Part shown: positions 1 through 6,613 of the stretch, piece after piece | Layout: every line of letters starts with the position of its first letter | How positions within the stretch are numbered: position 1 is the first letter of the stretch | NCBI GenBank assembly: GCA_964407525.1 | Contig: CAYOWC010000218.1 | Coordinates: 1-8,601, forward strand | DNA from: DUZB01 sp964407525 | Lineage (GTDB): Bacteria > Desulfobacterota > DSM-4660 > Desulfatiglandales > Desulfatiglandaceae | Length of the DNA stretch: 8,601 nt | Reading direction: 5' to 3' | Program-made: the position numbers and the translations under genes | Notes under the pieces: generated by a model | Told to the model about the DNA's origin: nothing | Seen by the model: only the letters and a program-made list of their open reading frames with translations | The model's database searches: none

Positions 1-17
1 AATAAATGTATACATAC

Positions 18-974
18 ATGAAATCATTATCCATACTTCTGTTGATATTCCTCACACTGATTCACTCTGAAGTCGGTGCGGAAGAAATCAGGGTGGGGAC
101 TTGGAAAACACCCCAGACCATCCAGCCTTTTTTTTATGGGCAGTTTCTTCCCAAAGGGCAAAAGGTGACCATATTTCCTTTTACCAATCCAGCCGATCAG
201 AAAGTGGCTCTCCTTGCAGGGAGTCTCCAGATGTGCGGAACCACCATTGCCCATGCCATCCATGCGGCATCAACCGGACAACCGGTGGTCCTTGTAGCTG
301 CACTCTGCAACAAATGCTCCGCCCTTGTCGTTCGAAAGGATGGAGGGATCGGGGAAGTAAAAGAGCTTAAAGGGAAAAAAATTGGATACGTTCCCGGGAC
401 CATGCATGAGATACTCCTGAGAGAAACCCTTACCCGTAATGGACTTCTACCGGACAAAGACGTCCTGTTGATACGGGTTGATTTTTTCGATATGGGCATG
501 GCCCTTGCGAGGGGAAGCATAGATGCATTTCTATCTGGAGAGCCATTTCCCACCATGGCCGTAGAGCAGGGATATGGCAGGATCCTTTCCTATCCATATT
601 TTGGAGAAACCATCGGATCCATCAATGCGGGAATGATAGTACACCGCGAAACCGTTGAAAAAAACCCTGACCTGGTGTACAAACTTGTACACGCCCATGC
701 AAAAACCACCAGGTATTTAAATACTCACAAGGATATCTGGCTCCAAAAAGCCTCGACCTTCGGGACACCCCCTGAAATCCTCAAAAGAGCCGAGCCTAAC
801 ATAGAACTGGCCTGGGATATGGATGAGGTTTTTACAAAGCAGGTTCGCAACCTTGGAGAAAGGATGGAAGCCCTGGGAGTCATCCGGAAACAACCGGATT
901 ACGAGAAGCTGCTGGACCTTTCTTTTGTGGAGAAGATCAGGAAGCTCGGGTTTGCCCCTGATATCGGCCATTAG
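18..974 (+). CDS. ABC transporter substrate-binding protein, NitT/TauT (SsuA/TauA-like) class
   Basis: Periplasmic solute receptor expected to deliver its ligand to the permease and ATPase encoded just downstream. The ATG at 18 gives 318 residues beginning with a clean Sec signal peptide: a lysine at residue 2, a hydrophobic stretch at about 4-15, and a likely cut after residue 21 (VGA|EE). An in-frame ATG at 6 would only add four residues and spoil the signal peptide; any ribosome site lies at or beyond the window edge. There is no lipobox cysteine, so it should be soluble rather than a lipoprotein. The mature part has the NMT1/THI5-like periplasmic fold pattern: an N-terminal strand (EIRVGTW), a mid-region of the form 'ELKGKKIGYVPGTMHEILLRE', and 'GSIDAFLSGEPFPTMAVEQG'. 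It carries Cys73 and a C-x-x-C at 97-100 (CNKC), which I do not associate with this fold. The ligand cannot be told; nitrate, sulfonate, taurine, thiamine-precursor and aromatic importers share this family. Confidence 0.87.
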   Translation: MKSLSILLLIFLTLIHSEVGAEEIRVGTWKTPQTIQPFFYGQFLPKGQKVTIFPFTNPADQKVALLAGSLQMCGTTIAHAIHAASTGQPVVLVAALCNKCSALVVRKDGGIGEVKELKGKKIGYVPGTMHEILLRETLTRNGLLPDKDVLLIRVDFFDMGMALARGSIDAFLSGEPFPTMAVEQGYGRILSYPYFGETIGSINAGMIVHRETVEKNPDLVYKLVHAHAKTTRYLNTHKDIWLQKASTFGTPPEILKRAEPNIELAWDMDEVFTKQVRNLGERMEALGVIRKQPDYEKLLDLSFVEKIRKLGFAPDIGH

Positions 975-984
975 AGTTTTTTAA

Positions 985-1007
985 GCTAACGGCTAACGGC
1001 TGATAGC
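985..1007. repeat. Short 7-bp tandem repeat in the intergenic gap
   Basis: Between the binding-protein and permease genes the unit GCTAACG occurs twice in tandem (985-991, 992-998), followed by a diverged third unit GCTGATA (999-1005). It sits in the 66-nt gap of an otherwise tightly packed operon, just upstream of the chosen permease start. It could be replication-slippage sequence; no regulatory role can be shown. It resembles in style the 8-bp repeats at 5012-5043. Confidence 0.6.
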
Positions 1008-1040
1008 CAATTGCTTTTTTCAAACAATCGGAACACAAAT

Positions 1041-1847
1041 ATGCAAACAGGAAAAAACTCACTCCACCATACAGCATTCCACTGGCTTCCCTGGATTATC
1101 CCATCCCTGCTTATCATAGGGTGGTTTGTCCTGAGCGAAACCGGCAGAGTTCCCACTTATCTCATGCCCCACCCTTTTCAAGTGGGCAAGGCAGGCTATT
1201 CCTATGTATTAGGGAACCCGGGAGAGTCTCCATACTCCGGTAGATTTCTGGCTGATGCGGGAGCATCCCTTGTAAGAGTGGCGGGCGGATTTGCCGTCGC
1301 CGTTTTATTGGGCATTCCTTTGGGAATATTGTCCGGTCGTATTGCCACAGTCAGAAAGCTCATGGGAAGCACCATCAACGGCTTGCGGGCAGTGCCCGGA
1401 ATAAGCTGGCTCCCTTTAGCTATGGTGTGGTTCGGCATCGGCCTGAAGACCACCATCTTCCTTGTGGCCCTGGCCGCCTTCTTCCCGATCTACCTGAATG
1501 CAGCAACCGGCGCCAGACAGGCAAATCCTCTTCTGCTGCAGGCCGGAGCCATGATGGGAGTGAACAGGCTTCGAGGCACCTTTGCCATTCTTTTGCCCGG
1601 GGCCATGCCCAATATCATGACAGGACTTCGCCTGGGATTGGGTATTTCGTGGGCCTACCTGGTCCTCGGCGAACTCACCGGCGTCCCAAACGGTCTTGGG
1701 GCGCTTATTATGGATGCGCGCATGCTTGGCCGCATTGACATGATTGTTGTGGGAGTAATTGTCATAGCCACCATTGGAAGGCTTGCCGATCAACTGCTCA
1801 AAACCAGCATGAAATTTTGTTTCAAGAGCGCCAGGAGGATGGCTTGA
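1041..1847 (+). CDS. ABC transporter permease, NitT/TauT (SsuC/TauC-like) class
   Basis: Inner-membrane channel subunit of the importer, probably acting as a homodimer. The ATG at 1041 gives 268 residues, a usual length for SsuC/TauC permeases. The reading frame stays open to a TTG at 1011, but that codon lies next to the tandem repeats and has no ribosome site, while GGA at 1030-1032 sits 8 nt before 1041; even so, the start is not strongly supported. Hydrophobic segments lie at roughly 15-32, 78-98, 122-133, 137-153, 197-211 and 232-247. The cytoplasmic EAA-type loop that docks the ATPase is at about 164-186 (LLLQAGAMMGV ... LLPGAMP), followed by the family-like 'GLRLGLGISWAYLVLGEL' and 'GLGALI'. 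The last codons carry the ribosome-binding site of the ATPase gene, and the TGA stop overlaps its TTG start. Confidence 0.9.
   Translation: MQTGKNSLHHTAFHWLPWIIPSLLIIGWFVLSETGRVPTYLMPHPFQVGKAGYSYVLGNPGESPYSGRFLADAGASLVRVAGGFAVAVLLGIPLGILSGRIATVRKLMGSTINGLRAVPGISWLPLAMVWFGIGLKTTIFLVALAAFFPIYLNAATGARQANPLLLQAGAMMGVNRLRGTFAILLPGAMPNIMTGLRLGLGISWAYLVLGELTGVPNGLGALIMDARMLGRIDMIVVGVIVIATIGRLADQLLKTSMKFCFKSARRMA
1833..1838 (+). promoter_or_regulatory. Ribosome-binding site AGGAGG that sets the TTG start of the ATPase gene
   Basis: A full-consensus AGGAGG lies inside the last permease codons, 5 nt before TTG at 1844. The TTG overlaps the permease TGA stop (TTGA, 1844-1847). This spacing and coupling favour 1844 over the longer reading from TTG at 1817, which has no comparable site. 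Confidence 0.85.
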
Positions 1848-2641
1848 AACCAAAGCTTAAAGCCATATCGGGATACAAATCTGACGACCCCTTGCAGGAG
1901 CCCGTTCTTACCATCAGCGGGCTTCGAAAGGTTTTTGCCGGTAAAGGGACCTTTCATACGGTGCTCAACGACGTAACTCTCCGTGTAAAAGATGGAGAAC
2001 TGGCGTGTATCATAGGAAGAAGCGGTTGCGGAAAATCGACTCTCCTGAAAATCCTGGCGGGATTTCTGCCTCCCAGCTCTGGCAAAGTCCTGCTTAATGG
2101 TAAACCGATTTCGGCGCCGGGGCCTGATCGCTGCATGGTGTTCCAGGAGGATACCCTCTTTCCATGGCTCACGGTTAGCGAGAATATAGGCTTCGGACTC
2201 AAGAGGACCGTAAAGGCAAAACGTGAGAGGGAAGCCGAAGTAGATCGCTTCATCTCCCTTGTGGGGCTTGACGAATTCAAGAACTACCTGCCCCATGAGA
2301 TTTCAGGGGGGATGAAGCAGCGGGTGGCCCTCGCCCGGGTACTGATCTTAAAACCCCAGGTCCTTCTCATGGACGAACCTTTTGCCTCCCTTGACGCACA
2401 GACAAGGGAAGAGATGCAGAATCTCCTGCTGTCTCTCTGGAAAAAGATGTCTTACACCATAGTTTTTGTAACGCACGATGTAGATGAGGCGGTTATCCTG
2501 GCCGACAGGATACTGCTCATGGGAAAAGATCCGGGAATCATCCGAGACAGCATTTCTGTGAACCTTCCCAGGCCGAGACAGAGAGACACGGGCGACTTCA
2601 TCTTTTTCAGCCGGAAACTTCACGAAAGACTTCGAAAATGA
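1844..2641 (+). CDS. ABC transporter ATP-binding protein, NitT/TauT (SsuB/TauB-like) class
   Basis: ATPase that powers the importer from the cytoplasmic face of the membrane. With the TTG start at 1844 it has 265 residues, normal for SsuB/TauB/NrtD. All nucleotide-binding motifs are present: Walker A GRSGCGKST (58-66), Q-loop Gln101 in MVFQED, signature ISGGMKQR (153-160), Walker B VLLMDEP (173-179), D-loop ASLD (181-184) and switch His211 in VTHDVDEA. The sequence 'LFPWLTVSENIGFGL' after the Q-loop is typical of this branch. Start choice rests on AGGAGG 5 nt upstream and a 4-bp TTGA overlap with the permease; the stop overlaps the next start as ATGA (2638-2641). Nothing suggests damage. Substrate is not readable from the ATPase. 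Confidence 0.95.
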   Translation: MKPKLKAISGYKSDDPLQEPVLTISGLRKVFAGKGTFHTVLNDVTLRVKDGELACIIGRSGCGKSTLLKILAGFLPPSSGKVLLNGKPISAPGPDRCMVFQEDTLFPWLTVSENIGFGLKRTVKAKREREAEVDRFISLVGLDEFKNYLPHEISGGMKQRVALARVLILKPQVLLMDEPFASLDAQTREEMQNLLLSLWKKMSYTIVFVTHDVDEAVILADRILLMGKDPGIIRDSISVNLPRPRQRDTGDFIFFSRKLHERLRK

Positions 2642-3420
2642 CCTCGCAAAAAGAGATTATCGTGATTCCCAATGCCGCAGAGATGGCTCTCAGGGCTGCA
2701 GGAATTTTCAAATCCAACGCCATAGAACAATGCAAAACAACCGGTCTTTTCACAGCAGCATTTTCCGGCGGTTCTACGCCGGTTGCCATGCACAGGAACC
2801 TTGCATCCGAACCTTTCCGTAAGTCTATCCCCTGGGAAAGAACCCACATATTCTGGGTTGATGAACGCTGTGTTCCCTATACGAATTCCGCCAGCAATTA
2901 CGGCGCAGCAAAGAAGGATTTCCTCTCAAATGTTCCCATTCCCCCGGGCAATGTTCATCCCATGCCTTGGAACATGGCGTCTGGTGAAAATGCATCACAA
3001 GAAATGGCCATGGCATACGAAAGGGAGATCAGCCGGTTCTTTCACTTGGATTTGGAAGAATTTCCTGTTTTTGACCTCATTTTTTTAGGAATCGGGACCG
3101 ATGGTCACACGGCTTCCCTGTTTCCTGAAGATGGAGCCCTCGAGGAACAGGAAAGACAAATTGTGCAGGTAAAAGGCGGGAACCCCGATCTGTACCGGCT
3201 GACCATGACGTTTTCCGTCCTGAACCGGGCACGCAATATCGTTTTTCTAGTATCGGGAAAAGAAAAAGCTCCCATGGTAAAAGCGTTGTTGGAAGATGCA
3301 GAAACAAAACTCCCTGCAGGGATGGTAAAACCGGTAAACGGCCGCTTGATATGGCTATTGGATCGTGAAGCGGGATCTTTGCTTTCGTCCGGGAAAATAT
3401 GGTTCGACCATGAACTATGA
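2638..3420 (+). CDS. pgl: 6-phosphogluconolactonase (SOL/DevB type)
   Basis: Hydrolyses 6-phospho-D-glucono-1,5-lactone to 6-phosphogluconate, the second step of the oxidative pentose phosphate pathway, in the cytoplasm. It has 260 residues, close to the usual 220-270. Motifs of the glucosamine-6-phosphate isomerase/6PGL superfamily are clear: SGGSTP (43-48, phosphate-binding loop), WVDER (73-77), SNYGAAKK (86-93) and GIGTDGHTASLFP (151-163) with the expected catalytic His157. The last two motifs and the length favour the lactonase over NagB deaminase. The ATG overlaps the ATPase stop (ATGA) and lacks a strong ribosome site, so translation is probably coupled to the transporter genes. No zwf or gnd gene lies in the window; its place in a transporter operon is unexplained. 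Confidence 0.93.
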   Translation: MTSQKEIIVIPNAAEMALRAAGIFKSNAIEQCKTTGLFTAAFSGGSTPVAMHRNLASEPFRKSIPWERTHIFWVDERCVPYTNSASNYGAAKKDFLSNVPIPPGNVHPMPWNMASGENASQEMAMAYEREISRFFHLDLEEFPVFDLIFLGIGTDGHTASLFPEDGALEEQERQIVQVKGGNPDLYRLTMTFSVLNRARNIVFLVSGKEKAPMVKALLEDAETKLPAGMVKPVNGRLIWLLDREAGSLLSSGKIWFDHEL

Positions 3421-3458
3421 AGGACATGAAGGATACAGATGCACTTGTATCTCAATTC

Positions 3459-3495
3459 AAAAGACCTATTAAGAATGGAGTCATAAGGTCTTTTT
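3459..3495 (+). terminator. Possible rightward terminator after pgl
   Basis: AAAAGACCT (3459-3467) pairs with AGGTCTTTT (3486-3494) in a 9-bp stem with an 18-nt loop, ending in a run of Ts. The stem is AT-rich and its right arm is also part of the larger inverted repeat at 3482-3660, so the hairpin may be incidental. A second small hairpin (GATACA 3432-3437 with TGTATC 3446-3451) precedes it. This is the only terminator candidate I see between pgl and the next gene. Confidence 0.35.
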
Positions 3496-3663
3496 CGTTG
3501 CCGCATCTTGGATAAGATTATTCCAACAGGTGATGGAGGTCCTTCATCGCAGGGTACATTGCACAGAAATTTTAATTAACGACCTCATTTTGCCGTACCC
3601 TGCAGGGAAGGACCGGGGGCTCCAGAAGAAATTAGATGCGGCAACGAAAAAGATCTTATGGCG
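3479..3663. mobile_element. Candidate MITE-like element with nested inverted repeats
   Basis: Two 27-nt arms, 3482-3508 and 3634-3660, are reverse complements with one mismatch (outer ends CATAAG and CTTATG, inner ends GCCGCATCT and AGATGCGGC). Inside them 3538-3557 and 3595-3614 form a second inverted pair. The hexamer GAATGG occurs on both outer sides at equal distance (3473-3478 and 3664-3669), three bases from each arm, and could be a target duplication for an element spanning 3479-3663 (185 bp). No coding sequence is seen within it. Such structure suits a non-autonomous transposable element or a family of dispersed palindromes. The alternative is a local structured sequence acting in transcript ending or processing. 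The gene-free stretch 3421-3710 holds little else. Confidence 0.5.
3538..3614. repeat. Inner inverted repeat of the 3482-3660 palindrome
   Basis: GGTCCTTCATCGCAGGGTAC (3538-3557) is the reverse complement of 3595-3614 apart from three adjacent mismatches in the middle, giving 17 of 20 pairs around a 37-nt AT-rich loop. A further TGGAG/CTCCA pair (3534-3538 against 3620-3624) can lengthen the stem across a bulge. With the outer arms it would let the whole region fold into one long hairpin. Confidence 0.7.
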
Positions 3664-3710
3664 GAATGGTTTCTCCAAACAGAAATCTACTACCGGGAAA
3701 TTTGAATAAG

Positions 3711-5000
3711 ATGCAAAGCCGCATTATCATTTTCACCAGATACCCTGCCCCCGGCACAACCAAAACCAGGCTCATCCCTTCCCTGGGACCGGTAGGCGCT
3801 GCAGATCTCCAGCGCAGTCTTACTGAAACGACCTACAAGAGAGCTCTTTCATTTGCTGCTGAAAACAGAGCTACCGTGGAAATTTGCGTGAACGGCGGCA
3901 GTGAAAAAAAGATGCGGACCTGGCTTGGAACGGGGTTTGAATATTCTCGGCAGGTCCCCGGTGATCTGGGGCAAGGCATGCAAACGGCCTTTTCCAACGC
4001 ATTTAGGAGTAGAAACTCCCGAGTTATCCTAGTGGGTACGGATATTCCTGGATTAAGCGAGCAATATCTGAAGCAGGGGTTTCAGGCTTTGGAAGAAAAC
4101 GACCTTGTCCTGGGGCCCAGTACTGACGGTGGGTACTGCCTCGTGGGCTTATGCAAACCGGCAGCAATTTTCAAAGACATACGCTGGGGGCAGCCTGACG
4201 TATTGGAAAAAACGGTTTCACTGGGTCGCAAAGAGGGGCTGAGAGTCCATACGTTAAAACCACTCACCGATATTGACACGCAGGAGGATCTTGAACTCCT
4301 GCCCGATGCTGAAAAGTGGAAAAAGCCTTATGTATCCGTCATTATTCCCGCTCTTAATGAAAGCCAGTACCTGAAAAAAACAATAGCAAGTGCCGTTGAT
4401 GCCAACGCCGAAACGATTGTGGTGGATGGGGGAAGCCAGGACAACACCGTGGCGATTGCTGAAAAAGCCGGTGCGAGGGTAGAGACCAGCAAGAGGGGAA
4501 GAGCAACACAGCAAAATCTTGGTGCATCCGTTGCCGGCGGACGTGTTCTCTTGTTTCTTCATGGGGACACACAACTTCCCTCCGGTTACCCAACCCACAT
4601 TTTTAATGCCTTTATGGACCCCCGGATAGCTCTTGGCGCATTTCGATTCAAAACAGACAGCCATACTCCCATAATGAGACTGATAACGTTGGTGACAAAT
4701 TTCCGGGCACGCTGTCTGAAGATGCCCTACGGCGACCAGGCCCTGTTCGTAAGAAAAAACGTCTTTGACTTTGTGGGCGGCTTTCCTGAAATGCCTCTAG
4801 CAGAGGACCTCCTCCTGGTCCGACGGATTTCAAAAGAAAACCGAATACGGATCGCTCATGCTGATGCAATCACTTCATCCAGGAGATGGCAACATCTCGG
4901 TCCACTTAGAGCAACACTGGTGAACCAGATCGTCCTGGCAGGCTTATGCTTGAGAATTTCACCCCAAACCCTCGTGAATATTTACAAAAGGAAAACCTGA
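3711..5000 (+). CDS. Fused glycosyltransferase: TIGR04282-type N-terminal and TIGR04283-type (GT2) C-terminal domains
   Basis: A 429-residue cytoplasmic protein joining two transferase families usually named rSAM/selenodomain-associated transferase 1 and 2, which recent annotation links to arsenosugar biosynthesis. The N-terminal part (about 1-200, DUF2064-like) opens with IIIFTRYPAPGTTKTRLIP (5-23) and has LVGTDIPGL (108-115), LGPSTDGGYCLVGL (134-147) and DIDTQEDL (187-194). The C-terminal part (about 206-429) is a GT-A fold family 2 enzyme: VSVIIPALNES (208-218), VVDGGSQDNT (237-246), RGRATQQNLGA (262-272), LFLHGDTQLP (281-290) with the metal-site Asp286, and GDQALFV (341-347). The frame is open back to ATG 3636, but residues read from there lie in the repeat arm, and family members begin near the FTRYP motif, so ATG 3711 is chosen although its ribosome site is weak. 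Substrates are unknown. No radical-SAM or selenodomain gene is in the window. Confidence 0.88.
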   Translation: MQSRIIIFTRYPAPGTTKTRLIPSLGPVGAADLQRSLTETTYKRALSFAAENRATVEICVNGGSEKKMRTWLGTGFEYSRQVPGDLGQGMQTAFSNAFRSRNSRVILVGTDIPGLSEQYLKQGFQALEENDLVLGPSTDGGYCLVGLCKPAAIFKDIRWGQPDVLEKTVSLGRKEGLRVHTLKPLTDIDTQEDLELLPDAEKWKKPYVSVIIPALNESQYLKKTIASAVDANAETIVVDGGSQDNTVAIAEKAGARVETSKRGRATQQNLGASVAGGRVLLFLHGDTQLPSGYPTHIFNAFMDPRIALGAFRFKTDSHTPIMRLITLVTNFRARCLKMPYGDQALFVRKNVFDFVGGFPEMPLAEDLLLVRRISKENRIRIAHADAITSSRRWQHLGPLRATLVNQIVLAGLCLRISPQTLVNIYKRKT

Positions 5001-5035
5001 ACCTTTGGTTGGGTTCAATGGTTCAACGGTTCAGG
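4996..5035 (-). terminator. Weak hairpin in the convergent spacer, possible leftward terminator
   Basis: CCTGAACC (4996-5003) pairs with GGTTCAGG (5028-5035) across a 24-nt loop. On the minus strand the stem is followed by TTTTCC (4990-4995), which fits loosely with ending transcription of the S1 gene whose stop is at 5062. The long loop and short T-run make this weak. The plus-strand side has no T-run directly after the stem. Confidence 0.25.
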
Positions 5036-5043
5036 GGTTCCCA
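5012..5043. repeat. Tandem 8-bp repeat (GGTTCANN) between convergent genes
   Basis: Four consecutive octamers begin GGTTC: GGTTCAAT (5012-5019), GGTTCAAC (5020-5027), GGTTCAGG (5028-5035) and GGTTCCCA (5036-5043). They fill the 61-nt gap between the stop codons of the glycosyltransferase and S1 genes. The low complexity suggests replication slippage; the third unit also takes part in the hairpin with 4996-5003. Confidence 0.65.
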
Positions 5044-5061
5044 AACTACAGGATTTTCAAT

Positions 5062-6546
5062 CTATTTTTTCTTTTTGTTTTTTGTTTGAAGCGCCTTTTG
5101 GAATTTCTCCCCGAGCGAGCCCATTGCACCTCCTTTATCCTGAGCAAAGGGACGCCAGTCGTCCACATTTTCCTTATCCCCAGGTCCAAGGGTTATTCTT
5201 CGCTCGTCGGCATTGATATTCTCAATCACCACAGCAAGTTCATCCCCAGGCCTTGATTTCTCCAAATCCCCTGACCTGGCAGATTCCTTGAATTTCGATT
5301 TCGGAAGAAGCGCGGTAATCCCAGGTTCCAGTGCAATAAAGAGCCCAAATTTTTCGAGCTTCTCCACCTTCCCCTTGATAGACTGCCCCACCCGGTATTT
5401 TTCTGTCACACTATCCCACGGATCTCCGATCACATCCCTGAGGCTTAACGAAATTCGTCTTTTCGATTCGTCTACCTCTTTGATTACAACCTGAACAGCC
5501 TCACCGGGGGTGACAACATCTTCTGGTTTCAAAATTCGTCTCAGATAACTCATTTCGCTGATATGAACCAGCCCTTCAACACCTGGAATAAGCTCCACAA
5601 AAGCGCCAAACCCGGCGCAACGGGTCACCTTTCCCCTGACGGAATCTCCCGCCTGGTATTTCTGACCAACGGTTTCCCACGGATCTTCAAGCGTCTGTTT
5701 TATGGAAAGCGCGATCTTGAGCTGATTCGGTTTTTTCCCGGGTTCCAGGCCGAGAACTTTTACCAGAACTTTATCCCCTGTTTTGAGTATTTCATCGGGG
5801 TTTTCCACCCTCGACCAGCCAAGTTCTGAAATATGCACCATGCCTTCCACACCGGGACCAAGTTCAACAAAAGCGCCGTAAGGCATCAGTTGCGTAACTT
5901 CTCCCTCTATTTCAGCTCCGACCGAGAGGCCTTCCAGGAAAGCTTTACGTTCTTTTTCCAACTCCCTGTCCAAAAGTTTCCGCCTCGAAAGCACAATGTT
6001 CCGGCCCTCTTCATCGAACTCAGCAATAAGAAACTGGAAGGTTTCTCCCACGTATTCCTCCGGCTTCTCCACATATCTCAAATCTATCTGACTGATCGGA
6101 CAAAACGCTCTTCGCTGAACCACTTCCACTTCGAAGCCCCCTTTGTTCAGGGACTTGACTTTCCCTTCCACAGGGATTTCCCCTTCAAACGCGTCCATCA
6201 GAAGATCGATACCGCCAATTCCGCTAACTGCTTTGGAAAGCCTGATCTCCGTACCTGTCACAGAGACCGCGTAGAGCTCTATCAAATCGCCAACTTCGCA
6301 GGATATTTCTCCATTTTCATCAAGAAGCTCCTGTTTTTCTACAAAACCATCGATTCTCGTCCCCGTATCCACAAAGACGCTGTCCCTTCCAATGGAGATG
6401 ATTTCCCCATTGATTTTATCTCCCACACGAATATCTTCGTTCATACCTGCAGAGTAGGCCTCAAACATTCCCGCGAAACTCTCTTCTTCGAGTTCCTCGT
6501 CCATTTCTTCTTCCATCTCTTCATTCAACCCGTCATCCTTATTCAT
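5062..6546 (-). CDS. S1 RNA-binding domain protein (ribosomal protein S1-like, five S1 repeats)
   Basis: A 494-residue RNA-binding protein made almost wholly of S1 (OB-fold) repeats at about 41-106, 122-190, 209-283, 299-370 and 386-455. Repeats 3 and 4 are the most canonical (GAFVELGPGVEGMVHISEL and GAFVELIPGVEGLVHISEM); repeats 1, 2 and 5 are more diverged. The first 22 residues are extremely acidic (runs of Glu and Asp) and the C-terminus ends in a lysine tract. E. coli S1 has six repeats and 557 residues, so this is either the main S1 of the organism or an S1-like paralogue that helps mRNA binding at the ribosome or in RNA turnover. I lean towards a paralogue of the type seen in deltaproteobacteria. 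Start: GGAG (complement of 6554-6557) lies 7 nt before ATG at 6546. The gene is convergent with the glycosyltransferase and divergent from the ligase. The MITE-like element lies 68-222 bp upstream of its start. Confidence 0.9.
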   Translation of the reverse strand: MNKDDGLNEEMEEEMDEELEEESFAGMFEAYSAGMNEDIRVGDKINGEIISIGRDSVFVDTGTRIDGFVEKQELLDENGEISCEVGDLIELYAVSVTGTEIRLSKAVSGIGGIDLLMDAFEGEIPVEGKVKSLNKGGFEVEVVQRRAFCPISQIDLRYVEKPEEYVGETFQFLIAEFDEEGRNIVLSRRKLLDRELEKERKAFLEGLSVGAEIEGEVTQLMPYGAFVELGPGVEGMVHISELGWSRVENPDEILKTGDKVLVKVLGLEPGKKPNQLKIALSIKQTLEDPWETVGQKYQAGDSVRGKVTRCAGFGAFVELIPGVEGLVHISEMSYLRRILKPEDVVTPGEAVQVVIKEVDESKRRISLSLRDVIGDPWDSVTEKYRVGQSIKGKVEKLEKFGLFIALEPGITALLPKSKFKESARSGDLEKSRPGDELAVVIENINADERRITLGPGDKENVDDWRPFAQDKGGAMGSLGEKFQKALQTKNKKKK

Positions 6547-6613
6547 CCGTTTTCTCCCAATCCCAAGATCTTATACAAAAAAGTATTGAAACATATTTTT
6601 CGCTGGAACAAAC

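Noticed and set aside
1416..1853. 145-codon minus-strand frame across the permease gene
   Set aside because: Antisense to a well-supported permease; low-complexity Gly/His/Gln-rich translation with no domain.
3105..3506. 133-codon minus-strand frame beginning MRQRKRPYDS
   Set aside because: Mostly antisense to pgl. Its start matches the glycosyltransferase's false N-terminus only because both lie in the arms of the same inverted repeat.
3482..3660. CRISPR array or tRNA in the repeat-rich gap
   Set aside because: The repeats are inverted rather than direct with spacers, and no cloverleaf or CCA-end pattern is seen.
6547..6613. Promoter for the S1 gene
   Set aside because: On the minus strand only a weak pair (TTGTTC, 18 nt, AATACT) can be drawn, too poor to list as a feature; the true promoter might lie here or have been displaced by the element.
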